Below, in pieces: positions 17,191 through 25,514 of a stretch of DNA of 64,000 bases. Numbering within the stretch: position 1 is the stretch's first letter; each line of letters opens with the position of its first letter. The notes under the pieces were generated by a model. The model saw only the letters and a list, made by a program, of their open reading frames with translations, was not told the DNA's origin and did no database searches. The position numbers and the translations under genes were made by a program. Origin of the DNA: UBA4312 sp002394635 (GTDB lineage Bacteria > Bacillota_I > Bacilli_A > Erysipelotrichales > Erysipelotrichaceae); assembly GCA_946539765.1 (NCBI GenBank), contig CAMNHO010000009.1:24589-88588 (forward strand), given 5' to 3'.

Positions 17191-18120
17191 ATGAAGCCTT
17201 TACTTCAAAAAGCTTTTAAATATGAAACCATCTGGGCTGCCGGAAACGTTTCCCGCAAACGCGGCTATGAAAAGAACTACGGTACCTGGTGGGAAATATC
17301 CGCCCATAAAAGCGGTCAATCTACCGTAACCAATCTAGAAGGCAATCCGACATTAGGCGAAGTGATCGATACCGATATGGAAGGTATCCTGGGAAAAGGA
17401 TTTACATACCGTGAAATGTTACGAACAGCCTTTCTGGATGCTGGTGATCATTTAAGCATTCAGGTCCATCCAGGCTTTGAATACGCCCGTGAGCATTCTG
17501 ATGATTACGGAAAATACGAAACGTGGTATATTGTAGATGCAAAACCAGATGCCTATCTGGTGGCAGGAACAACCATCCCGGATGAAAACACGATCAAAGA
17601 AGCATTTGAGCATGGATCCATTGAAAAATATTTAAAAAAATGGCCTGTCAAAAAAGGCGATTATATTACGATCCCGATTGGTACTTTGCATGCCTTGGGA
17701 GCCGGTATTACTGCTTATGAAATCGGGACCAATTCTGATACTACCTATCGTTTCTACGATTATGACCGAACCGATGCCAATGGAAGAAAACGCCCTTTGA
17801 ATGTGAAAGAAAGCTTTGATGTCGTTCAGTTTACAAATACCCCACATTTTGAATCTGCACAAAACCATTCACGTCGCATCGGAGATACCCCTTATTTTAC
17901 CGTCGATGAGCTCTTCTTAGACAAATCGACCACTTTACAGACAGAAGGTGCTTTCTTCCTGCTATTGAATCTAGGGAAAGATCTGAACATAAAATGGAAC
18001 GATGAATCGATTCCGGTAGCGGAATGGGGCAGCGTTTTTATCCCGGCCAATGCCGGACAAATAGAACTTCCAAAAGATGCACACCTATTGATCAGTCGAC
18101 CCAGAAAGGAAAAACAATGA
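17191..18120 (+). CDS. manA: Type I mannose-6-phosphate isomerase
   Basis: 309 residues, the length of short Firmicutes PMI. The zinc-site motif LSIQVHPGFEYA and the later GTLHALGAG are present; RFYDYDRTDANGRKRPLNV is the family signature region. It interconverts mannose-6-phosphate and fructose-6-phosphate in the cytoplasm. It lies between deoC and an SDR gene, with a 4-bp ATGA overlap to the latter. The context suggests use of a less common sugar, but the sequence alone does not tell which. Confidence 0.93.
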   Translation: MKPLLQKAFKYETIWAAGNVSRKRGYEKNYGTWWEISAHKSGQSTVTNLEGNPTLGEVIDTDMEGILGKGFTYREMLRTAFLDAGDHLSIQVHPGFEYAREHSDDYGKYETWYIVDAKPDAYLVAGTTIPDENTIKEAFEHGSIEKYLKKWPVKKGDYITIPIGTLHALGAGITAYEIGTNSDTTYRFYDYDRTDANGRKRPLNVKESFDVVQFTNTPHFESAQNHSRRIGDTPYFTVDELFLDKSTTLQTEGAFFLLLNLGKDLNIKWNDESIPVAEWGSVFIPANAGQIELPKDAHLLISRPRKEKQ

Positions 18121-18983
18121 AAACAATTTTAGTAACAGGGGCTAATGGATATTTAGCCAGCTACATTCGCAAAAAGAACATTGATTCATTTCAATGGATC
18201 TGCATGACACGGAAAGATGCCGATTTAAGCCAGCCTGAACAAGTTCGAGCCTTTGCGGAAAGCCAGGACTTTGATATCTGTTTCCATACTGCCGCCAATG
18301 CGACGACCGCCATCTGTGAGCAGCAGCCGGAATTAGCGCATAAGATCAATGTGGAATCCACCAAAGCTATCGTAGATGTATGCAAGGAGAAAGGAGCCCG
18401 CCTGATCTTTTGTGGTACTGAGCAGTCCTTTAACGGAAAAACCAGTGAAGGTCCTTTTACCGAAGAAGATTCCCTGCAGTCTGTAACGGTTTACGGGCAG
18501 AATAAAATTGAGTGTGAGCAATATATCCAAAAGGAACTGTCCGACTATATCATCCTCCGTTATTCCTGGATGATGGGTTTATCTTTTGATGGTATCAAGG
18601 CCAGTCCAAGCATCGTTAAAAATGTCATGACAGCCCTTCTGCATCAAAAACCAACTCTGTTTACATGCAACGAAAAACGTGGTTTTACCTATGCCAAGAA
18701 ACTGGCAGAACAATTTCAGAAGATCACCGAACTGGAAACCGGCATCTATCATGTTTCCTCTTCCTATGATAAATCCACGTATGAAGCAGCTGTCTATACA
18801 GCCGAACAATTAGGAGCCAGCAAACAAGCCATAGAACAATATATTCTTCCGAACCATGAGAGATATGCAGACCGCTTCCGTGATTACCGTCTAAATGCAG
18901 ATAAACTAGCAAAACACGGGATCACCTTTGGTACATTTGAGGAAAACCTGGAAGAGCTGTTAACCGATTTCGGATGGAAATAA
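18117..18983 (+). CDS. NAD(P)-dependent sugar epimerase/reductase (RmlD-like SDR)
   Basis: A 288-residue extended short-chain dehydrogenase. The Rossmann loop is VTGANGYLASYI, and the catalytic Tyr-Lys pair is in SVTVYGQNKIECEQ. It resembles dTDP-4-dehydrorhamnose reductase. The true start is the ATG at 18117 inside the manA stop (ATGA); an upstream in-frame extension overlaps manA and has no support. It is the last gene of the deoC-manA operon. The substrate is unknown; no other nucleotide-sugar genes are nearby, so a catabolic role on a free sugar is possible. Confidence 0.85.
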   Translation: MKTILVTGANGYLASYIRKKNIDSFQWICMTRKDADLSQPEQVRAFAESQDFDICFHTAANATTAICEQQPELAHKINVESTKAIVDVCKEKGARLIFCGTEQSFNGKTSEGPFTEEDSLQSVTVYGQNKIECEQYIQKELSDYIILRYSWMMGLSFDGIKASPSIVKNVMTALLHQKPTLFTCNEKRGFTYAKKLAEQFQKITELETGIYHVSSSYDKSTYEAAVYTAEQLGASKQAIEQYILPNHERYADRFRDYRLNADKLAKHGITFGTFEENLEELLTDFGWK

Positions 18984-18987
18984 AGAG

Positions 18988-19013
18988 AACCGGGAAAAAA
19001 TTCCCGGTTTTTT
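18988..19013 (+). terminator. Intrinsic terminator of the deoC operon
   Basis: A perfect 9-bp stem AACCGGGAA / TTCCCGGTT followed by TTTTTTG, starting 5 bp after the SDR stop codon. Confidence 0.88.
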
Positions 19014-19017
19014 GTCG

Positions 19018-19119
19018 TCATTTCATTCTTTCGTAGTTGTAAATGACAGTCACATCTCCTTTCTTAGCCATTCCAGCTTCTTTGACTGTCGTATAAGATG
19101 CAGATGCCGACCCAATACT
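19018..19119 (-). pseudogene. Short coding-like remnant
   Basis: On the minus strand an open stretch of about 33 codons ends MAKKGDVTVIYNYERMK and a TGA. It lies between the alpha/beta hydrolase stop and the convergent terminator. It is bounded upstream by an in-frame TAA and has no good start except the internal Met. It reads like the tail of a lost gene. I do not recognise the family. Confidence 0.25.
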
Positions 19120-19133
19120 TCCTTTTTATCGCA

Positions 19134-20057
19134 CTATCTGCATCTTTTTATAATGTCTTTGATTTCCTGTCTTGCCTGAAGTCCTTCCGGTGTACGTACC
19201 TGTGGCCAACAATGCATCATATCCTGTCCCAAATGCATCTCTAGATCGATAGCGCAGTCTTTTGCGTGCTGTATCAGATCCGGTGTATAAGCCGAGAATA
19301 TTTCGGCCGTTCCATAAAAAACATCCATGGATGGAAAGTTCGTCCAGTCATAAGACAATGTATCGGCCAGATAATTCAATTCCGGCGAACCCCTCATCAA
19401 AATATCCTTGATTCCTCTACAAAATTTAATAGGAATCAAATGGTCCGTCTTCTCTTTTTTCTTCATTCGATCAATCTGCTCGGCTGTCGGCGGTATGCAT
19501 AAACCCGGTGATATCATGATCAGATGGGCCGGATACGGCAGCTCCAGCCGATTTTCCTTGATGTACATACAGATATACAGACAATTGGCTGCGCCGGAAG
19601 AATTCCCCATAAACAGAATCTGCTGTGCCGGCCATGTTTCCAGCATGGTCCGATACACCGCCATCAAGCTTTCTATCATTCCCCGCATGGAAAAGCGAGG
19701 TGCCAGCGGATATAAAGGAAACCAGATTTCGCTGTTGGTCGCATTGGCATAGTCTACCAAATTATCATAGTCTTTTTCATCCGGCGATAAGATAAAACCA
19801 CCTCCGAAAAACATCAGTATCGCTCGCTGCGGTTGTCCGTTGATCTTTTTGGCAATAACACAGGGCCGTCCCCCGATCCTCTCGATCCGATAGTCACATT
19901 TTCCTTTTAAATATCTTTCCTTGACTTTATCGCTCTGCATCTTTCCAAGCAAAGATACTCGCGTTTCTAAGCTTTTTCCTTCCGCATTTAACAGCTGTTT
20001 AATAGGCAGTATTCCTATTAATCCGTTATTCAGCTGGTATTGTATACTTGTAGACAT
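19134..20057 (-). CDS. Alpha/beta hydrolase, HSL-like esterase
   Basis: A 307-residue alpha/beta hydrolase. The nucleophile elbow is GNSSGA; the oxyanion-hole motif is FFGGGF, with Phe replacing the His of the usual HGGGF; the likely acid residue is near YGTAEIF and the His is in DMMHCWP. It is probably a cytoplasmic esterase or lipase acting on small acyl esters. It follows another alpha/beta hydrolase by 2 bp on the same strand, so they share a transcript. Confidence 0.8.
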   Translation of the reverse strand: MSTSIQYQLNNGLIGILPIKQLLNAEGKSLETRVSLLGKMQSDKVKERYLKGKCDYRIERIGGRPCVIAKKINGQPQRAILMFFGGGFILSPDEKDYDNLVDYANATNSEIWFPLYPLAPRFSMRGMIESLMAVYRTMLETWPAQQILFMGNSSGAANCLYICMYIKENRLELPYPAHLIMISPGLCIPPTAEQIDRMKKKEKTDHLIPIKFCRGIKDILMRGSPELNYLADTLSYDWTNFPSMDVFYGTAEIFSAYTPDLIQHAKDCAIDLEMHLGQDMMHCWPQVRTPEGLQARQEIKDIIKRCR

Positions 20058-20059
20058 GC

Positions 20060-20806
20060 TTATTTACCTCGTATATATTCTTCTATTTCCTCCACATATG
20101 CCTTTGTGTGCCATGCCATATATTCACAATGACCCATTTCTTTTCTTAAAACCGGTTTTACCTTCGGCCAATAGGTCCGTAATCCTTTTTTCGATAGCAA
20201 GTAGTCCGGATCCTTCTGGCCGTATTCCAGATGGATCTTGTTCTGCAGATCCTCGGACAACGGTGTCAAATCATAATGACAACACGCCCAACAGATATGG
20301 ATGATATCGGTATCGGACATCTTTATAAAGTTTTCCTTCATGATCTGTCCGAATCGAGGTCCATAGGACTGGATCAGATGCCTGGCCTTCTGTGTTGGAT
20401 CTTTCCGCAGCTTTCGGGCCTTTTTTAAAAACATCCGTCGCATTCCTATATCCGCTATCCACGCATTTTTATGAAGCGCTACCCCATCAAACCAGATTTT
20501 GTCGATTGTAAAAGACGGATCCATCATAAGCCGGTAACCGACCGCGACCCCCATGCTGGCGCCATACAACAGACGGATATGGGTCTTGCCCTTTTTTCGC
20601 AAAGCCTGTTTCAGACTTTCGGCTTCCTGGTCCGCACTCAGATAGGTAGAAGAGTCTCCATGCCCTCCCTGATCCGGCGCAATGATATAATAATGCCCTT
20701 TCAGATGTTCTGAGAAAATTTCATAAAGATCCTGTCCTGTAATTTCCATCGGATGTAATAAAAGAATTGTTTCATCCTCTGGATTTCCGTATTCATGTAT
20801 AAACAT
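20060..20806 (-). CDS. Alpha/beta hydrolase
   Basis: A 248-residue alpha/beta hydrolase fold protein. The nucleophile elbow is YGASMGV; the acid and His are probably in EYGQKDPDYL and EMGHCEYMAWH. PDQGGHGDSS near residue 45 is the usual cap-side loop. It has no signal peptide. GGAGG lies upstream of the ATG at 20806. It is co-directional with the HSL-like esterase downstream and a fructosamine-kinase-like gene upstream (16 bp gap). The substrate is unknown. Confidence 0.8.
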   Translation of the reverse strand: MFIHEYGNPEDETILLLHPMEITGQDLYEIFSEHLKGHYYIIAPDQGGHGDSSTYLSADQEAESLKQALRKKGKTHIRLLYGASMGVAVGYRLMMDPSFTIDKIWFDGVALHKNAWIADIGMRRMFLKKARKLRKDPTQKARHLIQSYGPRFGQIMKENFIKMSDTDIIHICWACCHYDLTPLSEDLQNKIHLEYGQKDPDYLLSKKGLRTYWPKVKPVLRKEMGHCEYMAWHTKAYVEEIEEYIRGK

Positions 20807-20822
20807 ATTCTTCCTCCATTAG

Positions 20823-21728
20823 TTAGTTGTCACTAATAGTATACCCCTGTTTTGTATATTTGTTGATGATCTGAAGAACAGAATATTGATACGATGGTCC
20901 AAACAGATTCAGATGATTCAGTAAATGATACAGATTGTAGAGATCTTTTCGCATCGGATATCCGTCATCCCATCCATAGGCTTCAAAATAAGCTTTGTAG
21001 AAGGCCGGAGGATATCCTCCGAAAAGTTCGGTCATGGCTAGATCCGCTTCATGACAACCTACATAACATGCCGGATCGATCAGCCAAGCTTTTCCGTCTG
21101 AACCAGTCATGAAATTTCCTGCCCATAAATCGCCATGTAACAAAGAAGGATGGGACGGCTCTATCAGATAGTCGCTCAGATGTGCTAACAAGTATTCCAT
21201 CCTCTGTTGCAATGAGGTCTGGAAATAATGAGCAGCTCGTTTCCATTGTGGCAGCAGACGACACGTTCGAAAGAATTCGATCCAGCTGTCACATGAAGTA
21301 TTGATCTGTATACCAGCACCTATATAGTTATCTTCAAAAAAACCATAGGTCCCGCCCGGCACAAAACGGGAAGTGTCCACTTTGTGCATTGCCGCTAATC
21401 TCGTTCCGAAATCTTCCCAATATCGTTTGATTTTCGTTTGCGGTTCTATATATTCCATAAGCAAGAAAGCATGATCCCCGTCCGTTCCGATGCCATATAC
21501 TTCCGGTACAGACAAGGTCTTTGTATCCCGTATAACCTGCAATCCATGGATCTCTTTCGCAAAAAAGGATAAGCGTTCCCGGCGGTTTTGTTTCATGAAT
21601 ACCTTTGATCCATCGGAAAGCTCCAAAACAAAAGCCGCATTGATATCACCACCGGCAACACTACGCCGCCGGACGATCTGCACTGATCCATACAGATCTT
21701 GTATTGCCTCTTTCAAAGAATAATACAT
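20823..21728 (-). CDS. Fructosamine kinase family protein
   Basis: A 301-residue kinase of the fructosamine/ketosamine-3-kinase family. The catalytic loop is LLHGDLWAGNFM, and the metal-binding motif is LIDPACYVG (DPA in place of DFG, as usual in this family). The N-lobe has VFMKQNRRE and LLMEYIE. Family members phosphorylate protein- or amino-acid-bound ketosugars so that glycation adducts fall off. GGAGG precedes the ATG. It forms a run with a 71-residue unknown upstream (8 bp) and two alpha/beta hydrolases downstream. Confidence 0.9.
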   Translation of the reverse strand: MYYSLKEAIQDLYGSVQIVRRRSVAGGDINAAFVLELSDGSKVFMKQNRRERLSFFAKEIHGLQVIRDTKTLSVPEVYGIGTDGDHAFLLMEYIEPQTKIKRYWEDFGTRLAAMHKVDTSRFVPGGTYGFFEDNYIGAGIQINTSCDSWIEFFRTCRLLPQWKRAAHYFQTSLQQRMEYLLAHLSDYLIEPSHPSLLHGDLWAGNFMTGSDGKAWLIDPACYVGCHEADLAMTELFGGYPPAFYKAYFEAYGWDDGYPMRKDLYNLYHLLNHLNLFGPSYQYSVLQIINKYTKQGYTISDN

Positions 21729-21736
21729 GATTCCTC

Positions 21737-21952
21737 CTAATATATGGTCTTCGGTATGTCCTCCAGACCATACTCATCCATAAACATATCCAGATCCCGA
21801 TCATTTCGTATCAAAAGAACCCCTTCAAAATGACCGGTTTCCTTATTTTGAAAGCCGGCGGTTTCTTCGCCGGTACAAATGCTTTTACGAATGACCGGCA
21901 CCTGCTTTTCGTGATCGTATTCTTTTCTCTTCTTTTTCTTAAAAAAACGCAT
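21737..21952 (-). CDS. Small hypothetical protein
   Basis: 71 residues. It begins with a very basic stretch (MRFFKKKKRKEY), then a likely small beta domain with SICTGEETAGFQNKETGHF and an acidic tail. It contains a single Cys and no membrane segment. It is the first gene of the run that includes the fructosamine-kinase-like gene 8 bp downstream. AAGGTGG lies just before the start. I do not recognise a function. Confidence 0.6.
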   Translation of the reverse strand: MRFFKKKKRKEYDHEKQVPVIRKSICTGEETAGFQNKETGHFEGVLLIRNDRDLDMFMDEYGLEDIPKTIY

Positions 21953-21984
21953 CGTACCACCTTCTTATCCTTATCTTACCATGA

Positions 21985-22017
21985 TTAAAAAAAGATATAC
22001 CCAAAGAGCATATCTTT
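21985..22017 (-). terminator. Intrinsic terminator of the gene at 22021
   Basis: On the minus strand an 8-bp stem AAAGATAT / ATATCTTT with an 11-nt loop is followed by six more T residues, directly after the stop of the 218-residue unknown. Confidence 0.7.
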
Positions 22018-22020
22018 ATG

Positions 22021-22677
22021 TTACAAGCCTAGAATCGTAATCACAGATTCCTTTTCTATTCCTTTTTTCACCCACCGGTTAATCTCATAAACAGCCGCAC
22101 AAATGGGGCCGCCGACCCGGGTTACATTATGAACAAGCGTATCCCATTGATCTTCATCCACTTCCGTAACCCCATAGGAATCATATTCAGGGTTCACTTC
22201 TTTGATATAGCGGTCAAAATCAATCTGATCATCCATATCCGCACTCAGATACATAGATGTTTCGTTCCAGTAACTCGATCCATCCCACTGTCCATTAACG
22301 AATTCGAGATAATCCGTTCCCTCAAACTCGTTGATCGTTTTGAAATAGACAGTAATGGAATCCATGGCAGTTGATTCATTGATATAGTTTTTAAACGGAT
22401 AGGATATCCGGCGACCGAATTTCATCCAGGCTTCCGGCTGATCTTCAAAACCGGTTTCCATGGCATTTTTTAATGCTTCGTGTACATCGGCATCGCCTTT
22501 CTCAAAGAGATCTTCCATGAAAGATATATATTCTTCGGCCGTTTCCAACTGTCCGTCATCCAGCTGTTCGATCAAAGGAAGCACAACGGACTGTTTTAAC
22601 AATTCATCGATTTCCATCTCTTCCGGTCCGTTGCCAAATAGAGACTTTACTTGTTCTATACAATCATTTACATTCAT
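22021..22677 (-). CDS. Hypothetical acidic protein
   Basis: 218 residues, strongly acidic, mostly helical in the first half and with aromatic-rich segments in the second (DSYGVTEVDEDQWDTLVHNV). It has no signal peptide or membrane segment. It ends at its own terminator and follows a small two-helix membrane protein by 17 bp, so the two may be co-transcribed. I do not recognise it; a SMI1/KNR4-like or immunity-type role is possible but not supported by a clear motif. Confidence 0.6.
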   Translation of the reverse strand: MNVNDCIEQVKSLFGNGPEEMEIDELLKQSVVLPLIEQLDDGQLETAEEYISFMEDLFEKGDADVHEALKNAMETGFEDQPEAWMKFGRRISYPFKNYINESTAMDSITVYFKTINEFEGTDYLEFVNGQWDGSSYWNETSMYLSADMDDQIDFDRYIKEVNPEYDSYGVTEVDEDQWDTLVHNVTRVGGPICAAVYEINRWVKKGIEKESVITILGL

Positions 22678-22694
22678 ACTTTTTCTCCCGGCTG

Positions 22695-22886
22695 TTACTT
22701 TGCCTTTTTCTTCTTTGTCTTGTTCCTTGGAACAGGCTCATCCTTATACCTGGATGACAGGAATAAAAATAAAATTCCCGCCACAATCAACAAGGCGCCC
22801 AAAGCCCAATTATCTACAACCAGAATACAGCCTGCAGCGGCAATAAATTCCAACAAAGCTGCTTCTATCAGTATTCTTTTTTTCAT
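22695..22886 (-). CDS. Small membrane protein
   Basis: 63 residues with two adjacent hydrophobic segments (about residues 5-25 and 27-46) and a lysine-rich cytoplasmic tail (PRNKTKKKKAK). GGAGG precedes the ATG. It is upstream of and close to the acidic unknown at 22021-22677. The function is unknown. Confidence 0.55.
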   Translation of the reverse strand: MKKRILIEAALLEFIAAAGCILVVDNWALGALLIVAGILFLFLSSRYKDEPVPRNKTKKKKAK

Positions 22887-22962
22887 CGTGGTGATCCTCC
22901 ACTCCTATTTTATAAAAAACCAGAGAAGAATGCACCTGTTGTTGCGGAATCTTTTTCCCCAT

Positions 22963-23016
22963 TTTACTTAGATTTTACATTTCTTATATATACTTTTCAC
23001 AAGGGATTCATAGTAT
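22963..23016 (+). promoter_or_regulatory. Pho-box-like array and promoter of the Na/Pi symporter operon
   Basis: Four hexamers TTTACT, TTTACA, TATATA and TTCACA start at 22963, 22974, 22985 and 22996, exactly 11 bp apart, each separated by 5 bp. A possible -10 TAGTAT follows at 23011-23016. Direct hexamer repeats with 11-bp period are the known binding pattern of PhoB/PhoP response regulators, and such a regulator is encoded in the operon. Confidence 0.6.
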
Positions 23017-23050
23017 AGGATTAAATCAGTCTATACGAGGAGATTTAGGT

Positions 23051-24847
23051 ATGAACATATTATCTGTATTACAACTATTGGGAGGCGTGGGGCTCTTTCT
23101 ATATGGAATGAATTTAATGGGAAGTTCTTTAAAGACCCTGGCCGGTGGAAAGCTGTCCAAAATTTTAGAGCGTTTGACCACCAGTAAGAAAAAAGGCGTC
23201 GGAGAAATCAAGGGATGGGCCTTGGGAACCGGTGTTACCGGTATCATTCAGAGTTCGGCGGCGACAACGATCATGCTGATTGGTTTCGTAAATGCCGGCA
23301 TCATGACTCTGGCCCAGGCGATCCCGGTGGTATTCGGAGCCAACGTCGGTAGTACCGTAACAGCGCAGATCCTGCGTTTAGGAGATTTAGGAGCCGGTTC
23401 CATCATTCTTCAATTATTGAAGCCGTCTTCCTTTGCGCCGTTGTTAGTGGGTATCAGTGCTTTTATTCTGTTATTTTCAAATAATAAAAAATTGAATAAT
23501 ATTGCCGGTATTATGGTTGGTTTAGGTATTTTATTCTATGGTATGACCACTATGGAAAGCGTCTTTGAACCATTAAGAGAATCCCCGGAATTCCGAGCCT
23601 TGTTCACCGCTTTTACCAATCCGTTGATTGGTATCTTGACCGGTATCCTGATTACGGCTCTGATCCAAAGTTCCAGTGCTTCCGTAGGTATTCTGCAAGC
23701 GTTATCTGCCACAGGTATTGTTACCTATAGTATCATGTTTCCATACTTGATCGGACAGAATATCGGTAAATGTTTAACTGTTATACTAGGAAGTATCGGA
23801 GCTACCAAAAATGCCAAACGTGTTTCGGTCAGCTATTTGTTGTTTAATATTCTGCAGGCTGTCGGATTTACCCTTTTGATCTATGGCATTTATTATACCG
23901 TCGGTATTCCGTTCTTTGATCAGCCGGTCAACCGTGGTATCATCGCCAATTTCCATTTAGGTACCAACTTGATCACCAGTCTGGTTCTGCTGCCTTTCTG
24001 CTCCCAGATGGCCAAGCTGACAGAAAAGCTGGTAGGAAAAGATACAGTGGACGACGAAAATTTAGAATTCTCCAAGCTGGATGATATGTTATTGAATACA
24101 CCAACCGTTGCGTTGGATCAGTGTCATTCCTTGATCCTGCACATGATCGATTGTGTTATGAAAAACTTCAGCACAGCTACGGAGTTACTCGGTACCTATG
24201 ATGAAAAAGCCTTTGAAGGCCTGGACAAAAACGAAAGCTTCATCGACCGCTGTGAAACCGAGCTGACCGCGTATATCATCCGTATCGATCGAAAGAAATT
24301 GCCGGATGATTATAAGAAGATGGTCGGAGAAATGTTGAACTCTATCAGCGATCTGGAAAGGATCGGCGACTATGCGATGCGGATTGCGTACTATGCCCAG
24401 GAAAAACACGAGAAAAACATTCACTTTACACATGAAGGCAATGAAGAGCTGCATTACATCCTCTATGCCTCCAACAACGCATTAGAATCCGCTTTGGTTT
24501 CCTTCCGTGACAATGACCTCGAGCTTGCCTATCGTGTACAGCCGTTAGAACAGATCATTATGGAAATGAAAAACGTCATCAAAGAACACCATGTGGATCG
24601 GCTACAGGAAGGCATTTGCAGCGTGGAAAGCGGTGTTGCGTTGTTCGATTTGCTGAATTGTTTCGAACGGGTTGCCAGTCATGCTGCCAACATTTCTTTA
24701 CATGTTATCAAACGTTTACAAGACAATTCATCTTTTGACGAAATGCATGGACATTCACAGCAGTTTTCCGGCTCTGGTTATGATACACTAGTAACAGATT
24801 ATCAAACAGAGTTCTTGGAACCTCTGCAAAATGAAGAAGTGGAGTAA
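23051..24847 (+). CDS. Na/Pi cotransporter family protein with C-terminal PhoU domain
   Basis: 598 residues. The N-terminal 320 or so form two NptA/PNaS repeats, each with a QSS motif (GIIQSSAATT, ALIQSSSAS), which form the sodium and phosphate sites in the membrane. The C-terminal 250 residues are a helical PhoU-like domain (ISDLERIGDYAMRIAYYA, CFERVASHAANISLHV). It imports or exports phosphate and may sense it through the PhoU part. The start has GAGGAG 8 nt upstream. It is followed at once by a response regulator and a histidine kinase, so it is probably the transporter arm of a phosphate-responsive operon. Confidence 0.93.
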   Translation: MNILSVLQLLGGVGLFLYGMNLMGSSLKTLAGGKLSKILERLTTSKKKGVGEIKGWALGTGVTGIIQSSAATTIMLIGFVNAGIMTLAQAIPVVFGANVGSTVTAQILRLGDLGAGSIILQLLKPSSFAPLLVGISAFILLFSNNKKLNNIAGIMVGLGILFYGMTTMESVFEPLRESPEFRALFTAFTNPLIGILTGILITALIQSSSASVGILQALSATGIVTYSIMFPYLIGQNIGKCLTVILGSIGATKNAKRVSVSYLLFNILQAVGFTLLIYGIYYTVGIPFFDQPVNRGIIANFHLGTNLITSLVLLPFCSQMAKLTEKLVGKDTVDDENLEFSKLDDMLLNTPTVALDQCHSLILHMIDCVMKNFSTATELLGTYDEKAFEGLDKNESFIDRCETELTAYIIRIDRKKLPDDYKKMVGEMLNSISDLERIGDYAMRIAYYAQEKHEKNIHFTHEGNEELHYILYASNNALESALVSFRDNDLELAYRVQPLEQIIMEMKNVIKEHHVDRLQEGICSVESGVALFDLLNCFERVASHAANISLHVIKRLQDNSSFDEMHGHSQQFSGSGYDTLVTDYQTEFLEPLQNEEVE

Positions 24848-24848
24848 A

Positions 24849-25514
24849 ATGACAACTATTTATATCGTGGAAGATGACCACAACATTTTAGAAATAGAAA
24901 CCTATGCGTTGGAAAACGCAGGCTTTACAGTAAAAGGATTCGATCACAGCGAATCCTTTTTCCAAGCCATGAAAACAGCTCCGGATATGATTTTGCTGGA
25001 TATAATGCTGCCGGATCAAGATGGTATGTCAATTCTAAAGACACTGCGAAAAGACAGCCGTACCGAACATATTCCGATCATTATGGTCACAGCCAAGACC
25101 TTGGAAATGGATACCGTCAAAGCCTTGGACCTAGGGGCTGACGACTACATCACCAAACCGTTTGGCGTCATGGAGCTGATTTCTCGTGTTAAAGCCGTAT
25201 TACGGCGTTCATCCCACCGGGAACCACAGTTTTTACAGCTGGGACCGATCCAGATCCAGCCAGATCAAAGAAGATGTACTGTGGATGAAAAAGAAGTAAT
25301 GCTGACGTATAAAGAATATGAATTACTCTTATATTTAGTAAAGAACAAAGGGATCGTCGTGCAAAGAGAATCCCTGCTGGATAAAATATGGGGCATAGAC
25401 TATGAAGGGGAGTCCCGTACCTTGGATGTGCATGTAAAAACGTTGCGCCAGAAGCTAGGTCCGGCCGGTTCTCTGATCCAGACAATACGGAATGTCGGGT
25501 ATATTGCCAAATGA
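24849..25514 (+). CDS. OmpR/PhoB-family response regulator
   Basis: 221 residues from the ATG at 24849, which follows GGAG; the in-frame ATG at 24831 lies inside the symporter gene. The receiver domain has IVEDD, the phospho-acceptor Asp in ILLDIMLPDQDG, and the Lys in DYITKPFG. The C-terminal winged helix (YKEYELLLYLVKNKG, SRTLDVHVKTLRQKLG) binds DNA. It is coupled to the histidine kinase by an ATGA overlap. It most likely acts on the Pho-box-like array upstream of the operon. Confidence 0.95.
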   Translation: MTTIYIVEDDHNILEIETYALENAGFTVKGFDHSESFFQAMKTAPDMILLDIMLPDQDGMSILKTLRKDSRTEHIPIIMVTAKTLEMDTVKALDLGADDYITKPFGVMELISRVKAVLRRSSHREPQFLQLGPIQIQPDQRRCTVDEKEVMLTYKEYELLLYLVKNKGIVVQRESLLDKIWGIDYEGESRTLDVHVKTLRQKLGPAGSLIQTIRNVGYIAK

